Assembly: GCA_030674155.1 (NCBI GenBank)
Contig: CM060318.1
Span: 81,276,358-81,296,357, forward strand
Origin: Stramonita haemastoma
Lineage: Eukaryota > Mollusca > Gastropoda > Neogastropoda > Muricidae
DNA length: 20,000 bases
Direction of reading: 5' to 3'
Part shown: positions 10,426-19,706 of the stretch, in pieces
How the letters are laid out: each line of letters starts with the position of its first letter
Position numbering within the stretch: the stretch's first letter is position 1
The notes under the pieces: generated by a model
The model's input: only the letters and a program-made list of their open reading frames with translations
Database searches by the model: none
What the model was told of the DNA's origin: nothing
Translations under genes and position numbers: made by a program

Positions 10426-11022
10426 TACCAGAAGATGAACACTCATTACTTTTAATACTAGTCGTGTGCAGGACACTTTTAGTACCTAGAGTAGTACGGA
10501 AGCTTTCTCTAAATCTGTCTATAGTGTTTCCAGAGCAAACATTACTATACCGTTTCCACCAACAGAGATATTCATGCACTATATAAAAATATCTCCGTTT
10601 TTAGTATGCATCTCATGGGGAAAATGTAAAACTAGGTACAGTCTTCTGACCAAAGTTATAGCTGGCTCAGTGACACGGTGGCCAGGAGATGGTATGACGG
10701 CTTAAAAATACCAGCGTTGTGGATGTTTGGCACGAGTTCTTTGTATCTGCAATCGCAAAGGTATACCTAGTTTTTATGTCCTTGATTATTACCGTGCTTT
10801 CGTTTTGTTTTGTCTATGTTCAGAATACTACCTCTTCTCAGGTGTAGCTCTGTGTGTTCACTTTGAAAAGCATTACTTTTAGATGGTGTTTGAGTTTTTG
10901 ATGGAAGCCGTTGTGGATGTAATGTTAATACAGCAAAAACATTATCATCTTCTGTTTTCAACTGTTCGCATGCAACTATGGGAATAGGTTTGCGTGCACG
11001 TGCGTGCATTCGTGAACTTGTA
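10426..11022. other. Ordinary-complexity spacer
   Basis: No gene or known repeat. It contains short TAGTACCTAGAG-like segments near 10480 and an AT-balanced stretch. A minus-strand 112-residue frame (10767-11105) starts inside the adjacent CA/CAGA array and has no domain I recognise. Confidence 0.5.
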
Positions 11023-11110
11023 CACATACAGACATACAGACAAACAGACAGACAGACAGACAGAAACACACACATACACACACACACGAATGTACACGCA
11101 CACACATGTA
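11023..11110. repeat. (CAGA)n / (CA)n short array
   Basis: ACAGA/CAGA units to about 11065, then imperfect CA with TG and CG changes. It is older and more degraded than the other CA arrays here. Confidence 0.85.
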
Positions 11111-11221
11111 CAAAATCATTTTAGTCGGTTCGAACCAGCTTTAAAGAAAACAAATATTAATTCTGAATCATCTCCCCTCCTTTTCTCAGATCATTGGAAC
11201 AAGGAGACAGAAAAAAAACTT

Positions 11222-11465
11222 AGTCGAAAGGTCAAGTAAAATTAGGCCAAGGTCGTGACAATACCAAAAAAACAAAAATGAAGAAAAAAAGCAGAAGATC
11301 AAATGTAGATGGCAGTTTTTTCCGAAAAACCACCCGGGTGACTTACAAGATTGTGCAATGACCAGGGTCATTTGGAATCTCGCTGTCTCCTCCTCTTCTG
11401 CTCGTTGGGTCAATATCTTGACCCCTCTTAAAGATCACAAATCAATGTTGCCTCTATTACTTAAA
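11222..11465 (+). repeat. Family A module copy 4 (divergent)
   Basis: Begins CGAAAGGTCAAG (identical to the same block of copy 5), passes an A-rich insertion, then TGACCAGGGTCATTT, CTCCTCCTCTTCTGCTCG and AAGATCACAAATCAATGTTGCC (ending about 11450). Order and spacing agree with copies 1, 2 and 5. Confidence 0.6.
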
Positions 11466-11920
11466 AAAAACAAAACCCAACCCAAAACCTGGAGGCAACT
11501 TTTAATGCCTGAAAAAAACAAGCACGACGACTTTGTCTAACCCATGGCATATTTATAGCAAAGTTTCCCTAGTCTTTCAACTGGCAGCAGTATTTTACAG
11601 GCTGTCTGGGTCTTCGCCGGGGCTTGTTCCCTGGGGGAGGTCGTAAAGAATGGTCTGGTGTCCGAACAAAAGCTGTACAGATAGCTAGCTCTGTTACATG
11701 GTGTCGTGGTGTTGGTATTAAAACACATCCCCCAGAGCAGATTACTTGTTTCTGAGCTTTAAAAAAAAAAAAATATATATATACCTACCCTTGAAAACTT
11801 TCCTTTTTATGTTATTTTTTGTTTTATTTTGTTTGTATTTAGTTTACGTGTTATGTTTCAATTTTTTCAGTTGATTGTATTTTGTCAGGTTTGAGTTTCT
11901 GTGTTTATGTCCCTGTCATG
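11466..11920. other. Spacer with poly-A and AT tracts
   Basis: No gene is recognised. 13 A bases followed by AT units lie at 11761-11784, and T-rich sequence follows to about 11870. A 63-residue minus-strand frame (11537-11728) has no known features. Confidence 0.5.
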
Positions 11921-11931
11921 TATATATACTA

Positions 11932-11970
<39 letters not shown>

Positions 11971-11985
11971 ATATAATATTATATA

Positions 11986-12017
<32 letters not shown>

Positions 12018-12018
12018 C
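11921..12018. repeat. (AT)n microsatellite, palindromic
   Basis: TATA/ATAT units with several ATTA and ATAATA breaks. It is self-complementary, so cruciform extrusion is likely and read-through or assembly errors are possible. Confidence 0.93.
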
Positions 12019-12156
12019 CATGTTTTATATGTGCTTTAACAGCAACCAACAGCACAGACCATGCACACACTCTACAACAAAAATCAACTAAATCTTATAC
12101 CCTCCTTAAATCCCCACGTCAAATCCTACAGAGCAAGAAGATGAGGATATATCTTT

Positions 12157-12287
<131 letters not shown>

Positions 12288-12311
12288 TAATAACCCAAAC
12301 CAACAAGCCGA

Positions 12312-12580
12312 AGGATATAAAGTCATAGCACGAATGGAAAAAAGAGAGAAAAAACCCAAAACGAAAGGTCAAGACTTTGATGCTGGAAAAAGAGCTGGCC
12401 AGTAGTGGCCATTTCCCTGAAATAGCCAGGGCTATTTCCTCCTCCCTTCTCTTGGGCTCCCTGGCCCATACACCCCCCGCCCTCCCTCCCTCCCTCCCTA
12501 TCTTCTTGACACCCGGAGATGGCAAATCAATGTTCTGACACTGCAGGCACACTCAGGCAGACAGGGCCTCTTCAAGGTAT
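12312..12580 (+). repeat. Family A module copy 5
   Basis: One of the best copies: GTCATAGCACG, an A-rich run, CGAAAGGTCAAGACTTTGAT, GAGCTGGCCAGT, ATTTCCCTGAAATAGCCAGG, GCTATTTCCTCCTCCCTTCT, a C-rich stretch, TTGACACCCGGAGATGGC, AAATCAATG (12524-12532) and AGGCAGACAGGGCC. The C-rich part forms a minus-strand quadruplex motif, listed separately. Confidence 0.82.
12473..12499 (-). other. G-quadruplex motif, minus strand
   Basis: Six C-runs of three to six bases, each separated by one base, lie on the plus strand. The minus strand therefore reads as G6, G3, G3, G3, G3, G3 with single-base loops, a near-ideal quadruplex. The plus strand could form an i-motif. It sits inside family A copy 5. Confidence 0.8.
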
Positions 12581-12702
12581 TAAGCAGCTGTGGTAGCCAG
12601 GTCAGGTTCGGGTCTTGGTCAAACGAAAAAACTACATGTGAAAGTTTGGGTGTAGTACTGTCAATCAAAAGTTTCGTTTTTTTTAAGAACTAGTGATTTT
12701 TT

Positions 12703-12781
12703 GGTGTTGTGTTGTGTTGTGTTGTTGTTTTGTTGTGTTGTGTTGTGTTGTGTTGTGTTGTGTTGTGTTGTGTTGTGGTGG

Positions 12782-12869
<88 letters not shown>
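12703..12869. repeat. (TGTTG)n pentanucleotide then (GT)n
   Basis: About fourteen TGTTG units (12703-12778, one break near 12723) followed by GT repeats (12784-12868, one GTGG break at 12840). The pentamer looks like a GT array that gained a T and then expanded. Confidence 0.95.
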
Positions 12870-12871
<2 letters not shown>

Positions 12872-13204
12872 CCTGTGTGAGGTTGATATTAATTCGAAAA
12901 GGTTAATGGTTATCAAATGTGTTCCATTTTCATTGAGGGCAAATTTATTTAATAAAATTTAGACTTTACACCAAAAACTATAACGCCATCCTTTTTACTA
13001 AGAATTTTGTCTAGCATAGAATTGTGTTGTTCCTCCTCCAGAAGAGCATTTTTCTCAACAGCATTTTGCGTAGGACAACACTATTTGTGCTGTAGATTAC
13101 TTAGTGTCAGATTACCTCAGAAAGTCTAGCACCCAGACCACAACCCACATGGTCTAATAAGCTTGGACTCTGAAAGACAGAACAGTGCAGAGACCAACAA
13201 CTGA
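12870..13204. other. AT-rich spacer
   Basis: No gene or recognised repeat. Sequence is of ordinary complexity with stops in all frames. Confidence 0.5.
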
Positions 13205-13254
13205 GTCAGAAGGTCAAGAGAAACTAGGTTATATTCCTTGCAAAAAAATTTAAA

Positions 13255-13625
13255 AAATGGAGGAGAAGGTCAAAGTTTAATGCAAGGGATTTTTTGTGTG
13301 AATCCTAGCTTTGGCGATTTCTTAAAGGTCAGTTTATTTCCACGTTCCCTTTCTCTCCCCCCCCCCTTCTTCTTCTTTGTTTTGCTTCTTCCCCATCTCC
13401 TTTCTCTGGGATTACACAGGAATATCCCCACTACAGGCAGTACCAAGAGTGGAGGAGACTTTTCATGGCAATAACAGTACTACAGCTACTTGTGCCCATG
13501 GTACTTTAGGGAGTAGAGTTTTCCAAAGTTCTTTTGTCCAAGGAAGCTCTGCATGCGCAATGCCTGACTCTTAGTTAACTGATACCCCTTTAGACTCCAA
13601 AAGCTATTTATGGTATCCACAGAAA
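13255..13625 (+). repeat. Family A module copy 6, long form
   Basis: GAGAAGGTCAAAGTTTAATGC, GGCGATTTCTTAAAGGTCAG, TTTATTTCC, a C/T-rich run and ACACAGGAATATCCCC correspond to the standard module. Downstream it continues as homology to copy 7 only: GGTACTTTAGGGAGTAGAG, TTTTCCAAAGTTCTTTTGTC, GCAATGCCTGACTCTTAG, TTAACTGATACCCCTTTAGA and a final TTTCAGTG. The repeat unit is therefore at least about 350 bases. Confidence 0.78.
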
Positions 13626-13646
13626 CGCATGAGTCTACTGTTTTCA

Positions 13647-13845
<199 letters not shown>

Positions 13846-13977
13846 CGAATAAAGACATTCCAAACATATGTATATCATATTTTCAAATATGCTATCGAAA
13901 GCTGTTCCTACTTCAAGAGTGTCGTTTATTGCGTCTTGTTACAAGTACAGGTAAATCAACTGAATATTGTGTTAAGG

Positions 13978-13979
<2 letters not shown>

Positions 13980-14070
<91 letters not shown>
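13980..14070. repeat. (AC)n microsatellite, pure
   Basis: About 45 uninterrupted AC units. With the GT array to its left it could form a hairpin or cruciform with a stem of about 80-90 base pairs and a loop of about 135 bases. Confidence 0.97.
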
Positions 14071-14073
<3 letters not shown>

Positions 14074-14204
14074 CCTACTACTTTTCAAATCCTTCTTGCT
14101 AAGTTGTAAAAGAAAAAGTATGTTACACTCACGTCCTCAATACTCATATGATAGAAACTAGCGGACCTGTTGGAAAGGAAAGGAGTTCAAAAGGCCACTG
14201 AGCC

Positions 14205-14640
14205 GGAGTCAGGCCAATGTTAGGAGAGATTGAACTGGAAGTTTAGACTTTGATGCCAGTGATAACACTAGCCAGCCCTGCTGATTTCCTAATGGCTGGA
14301 ACCAGTCTACCTCCCCCCCCTCCCCTCTTCCACTTCTTCCCTTGCTCTCCAGCCCGTACTGCCCGTGTCCTGGGACAGTAAATCAATGTCTTCACTGCTT
14401 CGAGGTCTGAGGAGGAAATTTGTCTTGATGTCCAGGGTAGAAACACGTGGACTCCTTCTTCACCCCCTTGCACCCTTCCCGCAAATGTCTCTAGTATTGT
14501 ATGGGTATGGTTGTGTTTTCTTACATCTCCTGGTACAGAGCTTTCCAGAGTTCTATTATCTAAGGGAACACTGTATGGGCAATGCCTGACTCATAGGTAA
14601 CTGGTACCTGTTTATACTCTTGGATTTTATAAGTGTGTTC
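14205..14640 (+). repeat. Family A module copy 7, long form
   Basis: GGCCAATGTTAGGAGAG, TAGACTTTGATGCCAGTGAT, CACTAGCCAG, CTGATTTCCTAATGGCTGG, a C-rich run, TGGGACAGTAAATCAATGTC (14371-14390), then the long-form extension shared with copy 6: GGTACAGAGCTTTCCAGAG, GGGCAATGCCTGACTCATAG, TAACTGGTACC and TTTATACTC. The frames over it (14243-14473 minus, 14365-14589 plus) are not conserved between copies. Confidence 0.82.
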
Positions 14641-15072
14641 TTTAAGGCTTTCAGTGCAGAAATAACCTTTGCAGTAACAAAACACTATGGTTCGAGTAAC
14701 GTTTTCAGTGTTGTGGGTACCTGGGCTGAAGATTTATTTGTGAGCAACGTTATTGGTAGTAAGTATGTATATAAGCACACGTATTTGTCAGGTTTCCATT
14801 AGGATGGTGCTTGCAGAATTGAAAGAATAACATAACAATGATTCAGAGTGGTATTAATTTTTCATTCTATTTGAACTACAAGAACTAGCAATGTATTGTA
14901 ATACTTATTCTTATGCAAGTTTATCGAATTTAGAGATTTAATGCGCGTAAATCTAAGTAAGTGTTTTTTAACCCAACAGTTTTCGATTTTTGGTGATTGG
15001 CAAGATATCTGTAATGCATGGATTGATGATTAATGTATTTTACTCTGTATGCTTTTATCTACTTAAGTGAAA
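14641..15072. other. AT-rich spacer
   Basis: No gene recognised. A GGCTTTCAGTGCAGAAATA block near 14647 resembles GGTCTTCAGTGCAAAAGCTG near 15780, which hints that the family A unit continues into its spacers. Confidence 0.5.
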
Positions 15073-15320
<248 letters not shown>

Positions 15321-15444
15321 TTCCATAACAACATAATCTAACAATATCCTTTCTCTTTCACTCTACTAATCACACTGTAAGCACAGGGTAAGAACCACCT
15401 TCAAAAGAAAACACGATGATAAAAAACAAAACAGCCAGTGGAGT

Positions 15445-15650
15445 CCAAGTCAGCGAGTCATGGCAACGTCAGGAAGGCAAGAAGTGGAAGGTCAGACATT
15501 GGTGGCAGACAGAAAGCGGGCCAGGTCCTTGTGATTTCCTTAATGGCCGCAGCTATTTCCTCCCTTCTCTCTCGCTTCCTGTCCCACACCCTGACGCCCC
15601 GAGATGGAGATAGAAAATCAATGTCCCAGAGAGGAGAAATTTGATGACGC
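15445..15650 (+). repeat. Family A module copy 8
   Basis: AGTCATGGCAACGTCAGGA, GTGGAAGGTCAGACATTGGT, GGGCCAGGTCCTTG, TGATTTCCTTAATGGCCGC, AGCTATTTCCTCCCTTCTCT, CACACCCTGACGCC, CCGAGATGGAGA and AAAATCAATGTCCC (15614-15627). It aligns best with copies 1 and 5. The two overlapping frames of about 65 residues here are translations of the repeat. Confidence 0.82.
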
Positions 15651-16080
15651 GGGTACTACTGCACCTTTACTGGACCCATTTCCTAGATTTGTTTTTTGTG
15701 TGTGGTATAACAAACTTGTAACTGATGCTTGTTGTTTTCCTCTTCGTATGTTCTATTAGTGATATTAGTTCTTATTTAGGGGTCTTCAGTGCAAAAGCTG
15801 GATATTTGTGGGTTTTTTTTCAATTGTATTACAACCTTCTTGACTGATGTTCTGAAAGGGTTTTGAATAATGTGAGACATTGGAAAGATTTGATTATAGA
15901 TAATTACCAGGATTGTTGAAGTCTTTTATATAACTTAGTAATGATGTGTTCAGTCCTTGTGTATTCTGCTCATGTATTGTGTTTCAAACGGAAAGTCCAC
16001 CATGGATCTTACCATCAGAATATTACAGAAGAACTGTGTGTAGATATGTTAAGATTCGTTCTCCTAGGCATTGACAATCA
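15651..16080. other. AT-rich spacer
   Basis: No gene or clear repeat beyond the short TTCAGTGC block near 15785. Ordinary AT-rich sequence. Confidence 0.5.
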
Positions 16081-16123
16081 CCCCCCCCCCCACCACTTCA
16101 CACATCCCCCCCCCCCCCCCCCC
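16081..16123 (-). other. Two poly-C runs (11 and 18 C)
   Basis: C runs at 16081-16091 and 16106-16123 flank a short CACCACTTCACACAT spacer. The minus strand is poly-G and quadruplex-prone. Long C homopolymers are also common sequencing-error sites, so the exact lengths are uncertain. Confidence 0.85.
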
Positions 16124-16175
16124 ACCATTTTGTTTTAGTCTAATATCACAACTTGTGAAGAGACTGAATAAAATT

Positions 16176-16182
16176 GCACACA

Positions 16183-16213
<31 letters not shown>

Positions 16214-16262
16214 GCGCGCGCGCACCACACACACATACACATACACACACATACACACTCAC
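16176..16262. repeat. (CA)n-(CG)n-(CA/TA)n Z-DNA-prone tract
   Basis: CA (16176-16199) passes directly into an uninterrupted CG run (16199-16223), then CA/TACA sequence. This is strictly alternating purine-pyrimidine over about 48 bases, among the strongest sequence types for Z-DNA. A CG run this long is notable because methylated CpG tends to be lost. Confidence 0.93.
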
Positions 16263-17060
16263 AGACGCATGCATGCGCTCATACGCATTAGTATGCCAAG
16301 CCACACATCTCCAATCAGTCTCCATCCCGGGAGGATTGCCCATGTTGACCATGCATACCCATCAGCCAGGCTGCCTCTGCATCATAGATCTGTGAGGCAG
16401 GAATATCACAGCGCATCCCCCATGGAGTATGAAATTACACACAGTTTGTGGAAAAGACCCAAGACGCATATACAGATTAGTTTAAGCGAGTCTGGAACGC
16501 ACAAAGCAGGGTGCGTTAGCCTTAGATCGATATTGACTGAATTTGATACTTCTACGTACAGCTACAAGAACTTTGGTTGGGAGGTGTACTTTTAGATTCC
16601 AGCATAAGCAATATGTATTTACTTTGAAGGTCAAGTTTCGATCTAACTAGTGGTTATACCAGAACTTTTGCAGTGTATTTACATTAACTCGTATTCTATA
16701 TCCTAGTAATGCTGCTTTTTATTTTACTCTAGTGAGAGTTTTACAACTGTATTGTGCATGTGCCTTGTGGACAAAATCTGATGTTTAGGTCTCAGCATGG
16801 ATGTATGTTTTTCGTTTTAATCGTCGTTATTACCCAAAAGATAACTTTCAGCTAAATCATAAATATCCTTACAAGGTAACCACCTAAAGTTAACCCCCAT
16901 AAGCTTTATTATTGACTGATTGGAATCAAATGAATGAGTTTTTATCTGATTAACAGCCCCCCTGTAGGTCAACTCTAAGAAATCTTACCATAATTTCTGA
17001 CACAGCTGTGGTTCAGTAGGGTTGATACATAAACAGTTGGCTCACTCAGGTTTTGCTTGT
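16263..17060. other. Ordinary-complexity spacer with one non-repetitive open frame
   Basis: 16290-16595 is open on the plus strand for about 100 residues beyond the CA/CG tract, ending after YKNFGWEVYF. The composition is protein-like and not simple repeat, but I recognise no domain and the only ATG candidates lie in or near the microsatellite. It may be chance or a broken exon. The rest (16600-17060) is AT-rich without features. Confidence 0.35.
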
Positions 17061-17063
17061 GAT

Positions 17064-17074
17064 GATCCTGCATG
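17064..17074 (+). repeat. Target-site duplication, left copy
   Basis: GATCCTGCATG occurs here, again as GATCCTGCAT at 17075-17084, and once more at 17445-17455 directly after the GAA tail of the retrotransposon fragment. Direct repeats hugging both ends of a 5'-truncated LINE are the signature of target-primed insertion. The extra adjacent copy on the left suggests microhomology or slippage at the 5' junction. Confidence 0.8.
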
Positions 17075-17444
17075 GATCCTGCATATTTCCTGGAAGGATA
17101 GGAAAACAAACACCTATGTGCGAAGTCAAGTCGCACTGATGGCTGGCCCTCAGGAACCCCTACTAGCCACTGTCAAGAAAAGGAAACTGGCATGGTTCGG
17201 CCATGTCACACGCCACAACACCCTCCCAAAGACAGTCCTACAAGGAACGCTAGAAGGTGGCAGACGCCGAGGCAGACAAACCAAAAGCTGGATGGATAAC
17301 ATCAAGGAGTGGACCCACCTGGACAGTCCAACACTCATTCGGAAGGCGGAGGACAGGGCTGGATGGCGACGGCTGGCTGCAGAATCGTCTCTCATGTCTC
17401 CTCCACGACCATTCCCGGTCATGAGAAAAGAAGAAGAAGAAGAA
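17075..17444 (+). mobile_element. 5'-truncated non-LTR retrotransposon 3' end
   Basis: An uninterrupted frame from 17079 to the stop after 17462 encodes the C-terminal end of a non-LTR retrotransposon polyprotein. Visible blocks are ISWKDRKTNTYVRSQV, GPQEPLLATVKKRKL, AWFGHVTRH, LQGTLEGGRRRGRQ, SWMDNIKEWT and AESSLMSPPRP. The KxRKLxWxGH and GRRRGRQxxxWxDNIKEW motifs lie just after the RT core in this group of elements. The endonuclease and RT catalytic parts are absent, as expected of 5' truncation. The fragment ends in a GAA tail (17426-17446) flanked by the 11-base duplication. It is much less decayed than the fragment at 6985-7364 and belongs to a different subfamily (GPQEPLLA against GPYENLLS), so it probably inserted later. 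Clade is uncertain; RTE-like is plausible. Confidence 0.9.
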
Positions 17445-17455
17445 GATCCTGCATG
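17445..17455 (+). repeat. Target-site duplication, right copy
   Basis: GATCCTGCATG, identical to 17064-17074. The open frame of the element runs through it and stops at 17463-17465, so the last residues (DPACVR) come from host flank, not the element. Confidence 0.8.
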
Positions 17456-18927
17456 TGTAAGATGAGGTTGATGTGAAAAGTGGTAGGCGAATCTTGTCAA
17501 GAGAAGAGAACTCCAACACAGAAGTAACATAATAGATCCAGCCATTATACAGCGAGTCTTGGAAACTTTGTATCGTTGAAGTTGATACTGCTCTGTACTT
17601 CGTTCTAACCAGAACTAGCATCAGTTACGCAGGCTTATTCAGAAATGCAGTTATACTTGGACATTGTATAGCACTGTATTGAGTTATATACATACACACG
17701 TTATTACCCTGCATATGATCTAAGTAGATTTTGGAGGAACACTTCCTTGGCCAAGTGCCAGTCCTTGTATGATGCCATTCATACTTGTATGAAGTTAATT
17801 TTCTTTTTGAGTGTGTGTTACTTTAACCATTAAAGCGGACCATCGGCAGAATTTTGACTAAAACAATTTTGTTCTTCTAAACATGACGATGTGCACTCAG
17901 TGTACGCTTTGCATAGGAGTGTAGTTTACAAACTTATCTGTTTAACTGCACAGAGTCTACCTTTCGTAGTCTAGATTATCATGGACACAATATCCTGGCA
18001 TGTATATTGTTTTGCACCCTAGGGCTTTAGTTTGAAGAGCGTTGCTATATATATAATTATGTGTGCTATCACTAGTCTAGTGGTTACGCTGTAATTGTTC
18101 GAAATAACTTCTGCATTGCTACATAACAACCAAAAAAAGTGCGAATAATGTAAACATACAATGTTTTCATAGCCCATTTCTAAGTATCACGTCTACCCGT
18201 TAGAGGCAGGATGACTGTACTCTTTTACCTTGTGTAAAGTTAATTAAATCGCCCCACACCCCGTTCTTTAAAGGTTTGATGCCCTGTTTTCCAGTAATTT
18301 GATAAGTTTTATCCTTGCTAATCTATTCATGATGTTTAAACATCAGCAAAGGCTTCTGCCACACGTAAAAGACGTTATCTGTAGACACACACGTCATTCT
18401 AAATGATTCTGGGTGCTGTCTCTTTTGGCTCTGGATTTCATCACATTTCCATTGCACTGAAGTCTGAAGTCAACATCCATAATGTGTACTTTTAAATTCA
18501 AATCTCTGCAGACGATATTCAGCTTTTGAGACAGTTCTGACTTCAGAATGTTTAACGCGAAACTGTTGTCATATATATCACGTTTCAAACGCGTGTCTCG
18601 TCTGCAAGCTTTTAACCAAAAACCGGTTCCGTGTTTTCATACATAATGTCTGCTCTCGTGGGAACAGCCATTTCTAAAATCCCACTTTGCGGGCAAAAAA
18701 ATGTGCTAGACTGTCGTTTAGACTAAAATATTAGTAACTGATTACTCTTTGAAGCTACAATTTGGAAAAAAGTTTTCGATTATGTCCATTCCTTTTCCTC
18801 TCTTGCATTTGTGATTTATTTTTCTGTGTGTTATAAAAGCATCATGTGCAAATTTGAAGTAACGCCACAGAGTCAAATTAACACTCAGAACAACATAAAG
18901 AAAATCACACCCCAAAACAACTGTAGG
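17456..18927. other. Longest low-repeat stretch, no gene called
   Basis: About 1.5 kb of ordinary AT-rich sequence with no microsatellite and no copy of families A, B or C. One minus-strand coding-like fragment (18394-18636) is listed separately. I see no tRNA or other RNA gene. Confidence 0.5.
18394..18636 (-). other. Coding-like fragment, possible exon remnant
   Basis: A minus-strand frame of about 80 residues between stops. It contains DTRLKRDIYDN, then LNILKSELSQKLNI, then RDLNLKVHIMDVDF, ending in a charged tail. It has no ATG before the protein-like part, so any real product would be an exon or a dead fragment. Composition is non-repetitive. The order DTxxxRD, LKxxLxxK, then LxxHIMD loosely recalls the N-terminal segment of NACHT/WD-repeat (NWD1/TEP1-type) or DUF4062 proteins, where a DTxxERD stretch is followed by a VxDMRWG-like strand. 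The key RWG residues are not present. Chance is quite possible. Confidence 0.2.
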
Positions 18928-18948
18928 AACAACAACAACAACAACAAC

Positions 18949-18992
<44 letters not shown>
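18928..18992. repeat. (CAA)n microsatellite
   Basis: About 21 CAA units with a single slip near 18951. Forward frames read poly-Gln or poly-Asn and the reverse reads poly-Cys or poly-Leu. These are artefacts. Confidence 0.96.
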
Positions 18993-19391
18993 GGGGACTA
19001 AATGTTCATTTCCTGAAACCGACACATATTTTAGCGCGATCACGTGGAAAGGTGTAGAGAACATCATAGATTTTAGAAATCTAATGCATTTATTCATAGA
19101 GATACAGATACACTACAATAAGAAGTGTGGTCATTTAAAACAATGTTTTACTAATTATCCATGCCACGTGCAAAATATTCATTGTAAAGAGACATATTTG
19201 AATTGCAAATGAGATTGAAACACTTTCTAAGAAAAAAACAAAAATGGCAGTCTATAATCCCTATTGCATCCATTTAGCAAAGTAAACAAATCATTTGCTT
19301 AATAGATAGGTACGTAAGCAAGCTAACGCACAACATGAAATCGAAAGATCCCCCAAGCAAAGATAAAAGTAAAATCACTTTTGGCCTCGTC
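18993..19391. other. AT-rich spacer
   Basis: No gene or repeat family recognised. The 133-residue plus-strand frame that ends at 19212 is open partly because of the CAA array, and its remaining part shows no known domain. Confidence 0.5.
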
Positions 19392-19401
19392 CACGCACGC
19401 A

Positions 19402-19467
<66 letters not shown>

Positions 19468-19483
19468 CACAACACACACACAC
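19392..19483. repeat. (CA)n microsatellite
   Basis: CGCACGCA start, then CA units with CCAC breaks (near 19409 and 19443) and an AACA break near 19470. Confidence 0.95.
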
Positions 19484-19559
19484 TTTTTAACATCATTTCT
19501 GAGGTAAAACTCTGTAGCATATCTATTCAGTTATCCTCGAAGTGTATGCTACGCGCGTG

Positions 19560-19599
19560 GTGTTGTGTGCGAGCGCGCGCGCAAGCGAACACACAACAC
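19560..19599. repeat. Inverted repeat around a GCGC core
   Basis: GTGTTGTGTG (19560-19569) is the exact reverse complement of CACACAACAC (19590-19599). The 20-base loop contains a self-complementary GCGCGCGCGC core, so a cruciform or Z-DNA structure is possible. Confidence 0.7.
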
Positions 19600-19626
19600 A
19601 CACACCCGCACACACACACATACAAC

Positions 19627-19700
<74 letters not shown>
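19588..19700. repeat. (CA)n microsatellite
   Basis: Imperfect CA with CCCGCA and TACAACAACA breaks, then a pure CA run (about 19628-19700). Confidence 0.96.

Positions 19701-19706
<6 letters not shown>

Noticed and set aside
11126..11137. GGTTCGAACC as a tRNA T-loop / B box
   Set aside because: It is a simple palindrome. No A box, acceptor stem or cloverleaf can be folded around it.
14620..14802. 60-residue plus-strand frame as a gene
   Set aside because: Short, begins inside family A copy 7, no domain or conserved residues; expected by chance in AT-rich DNA.
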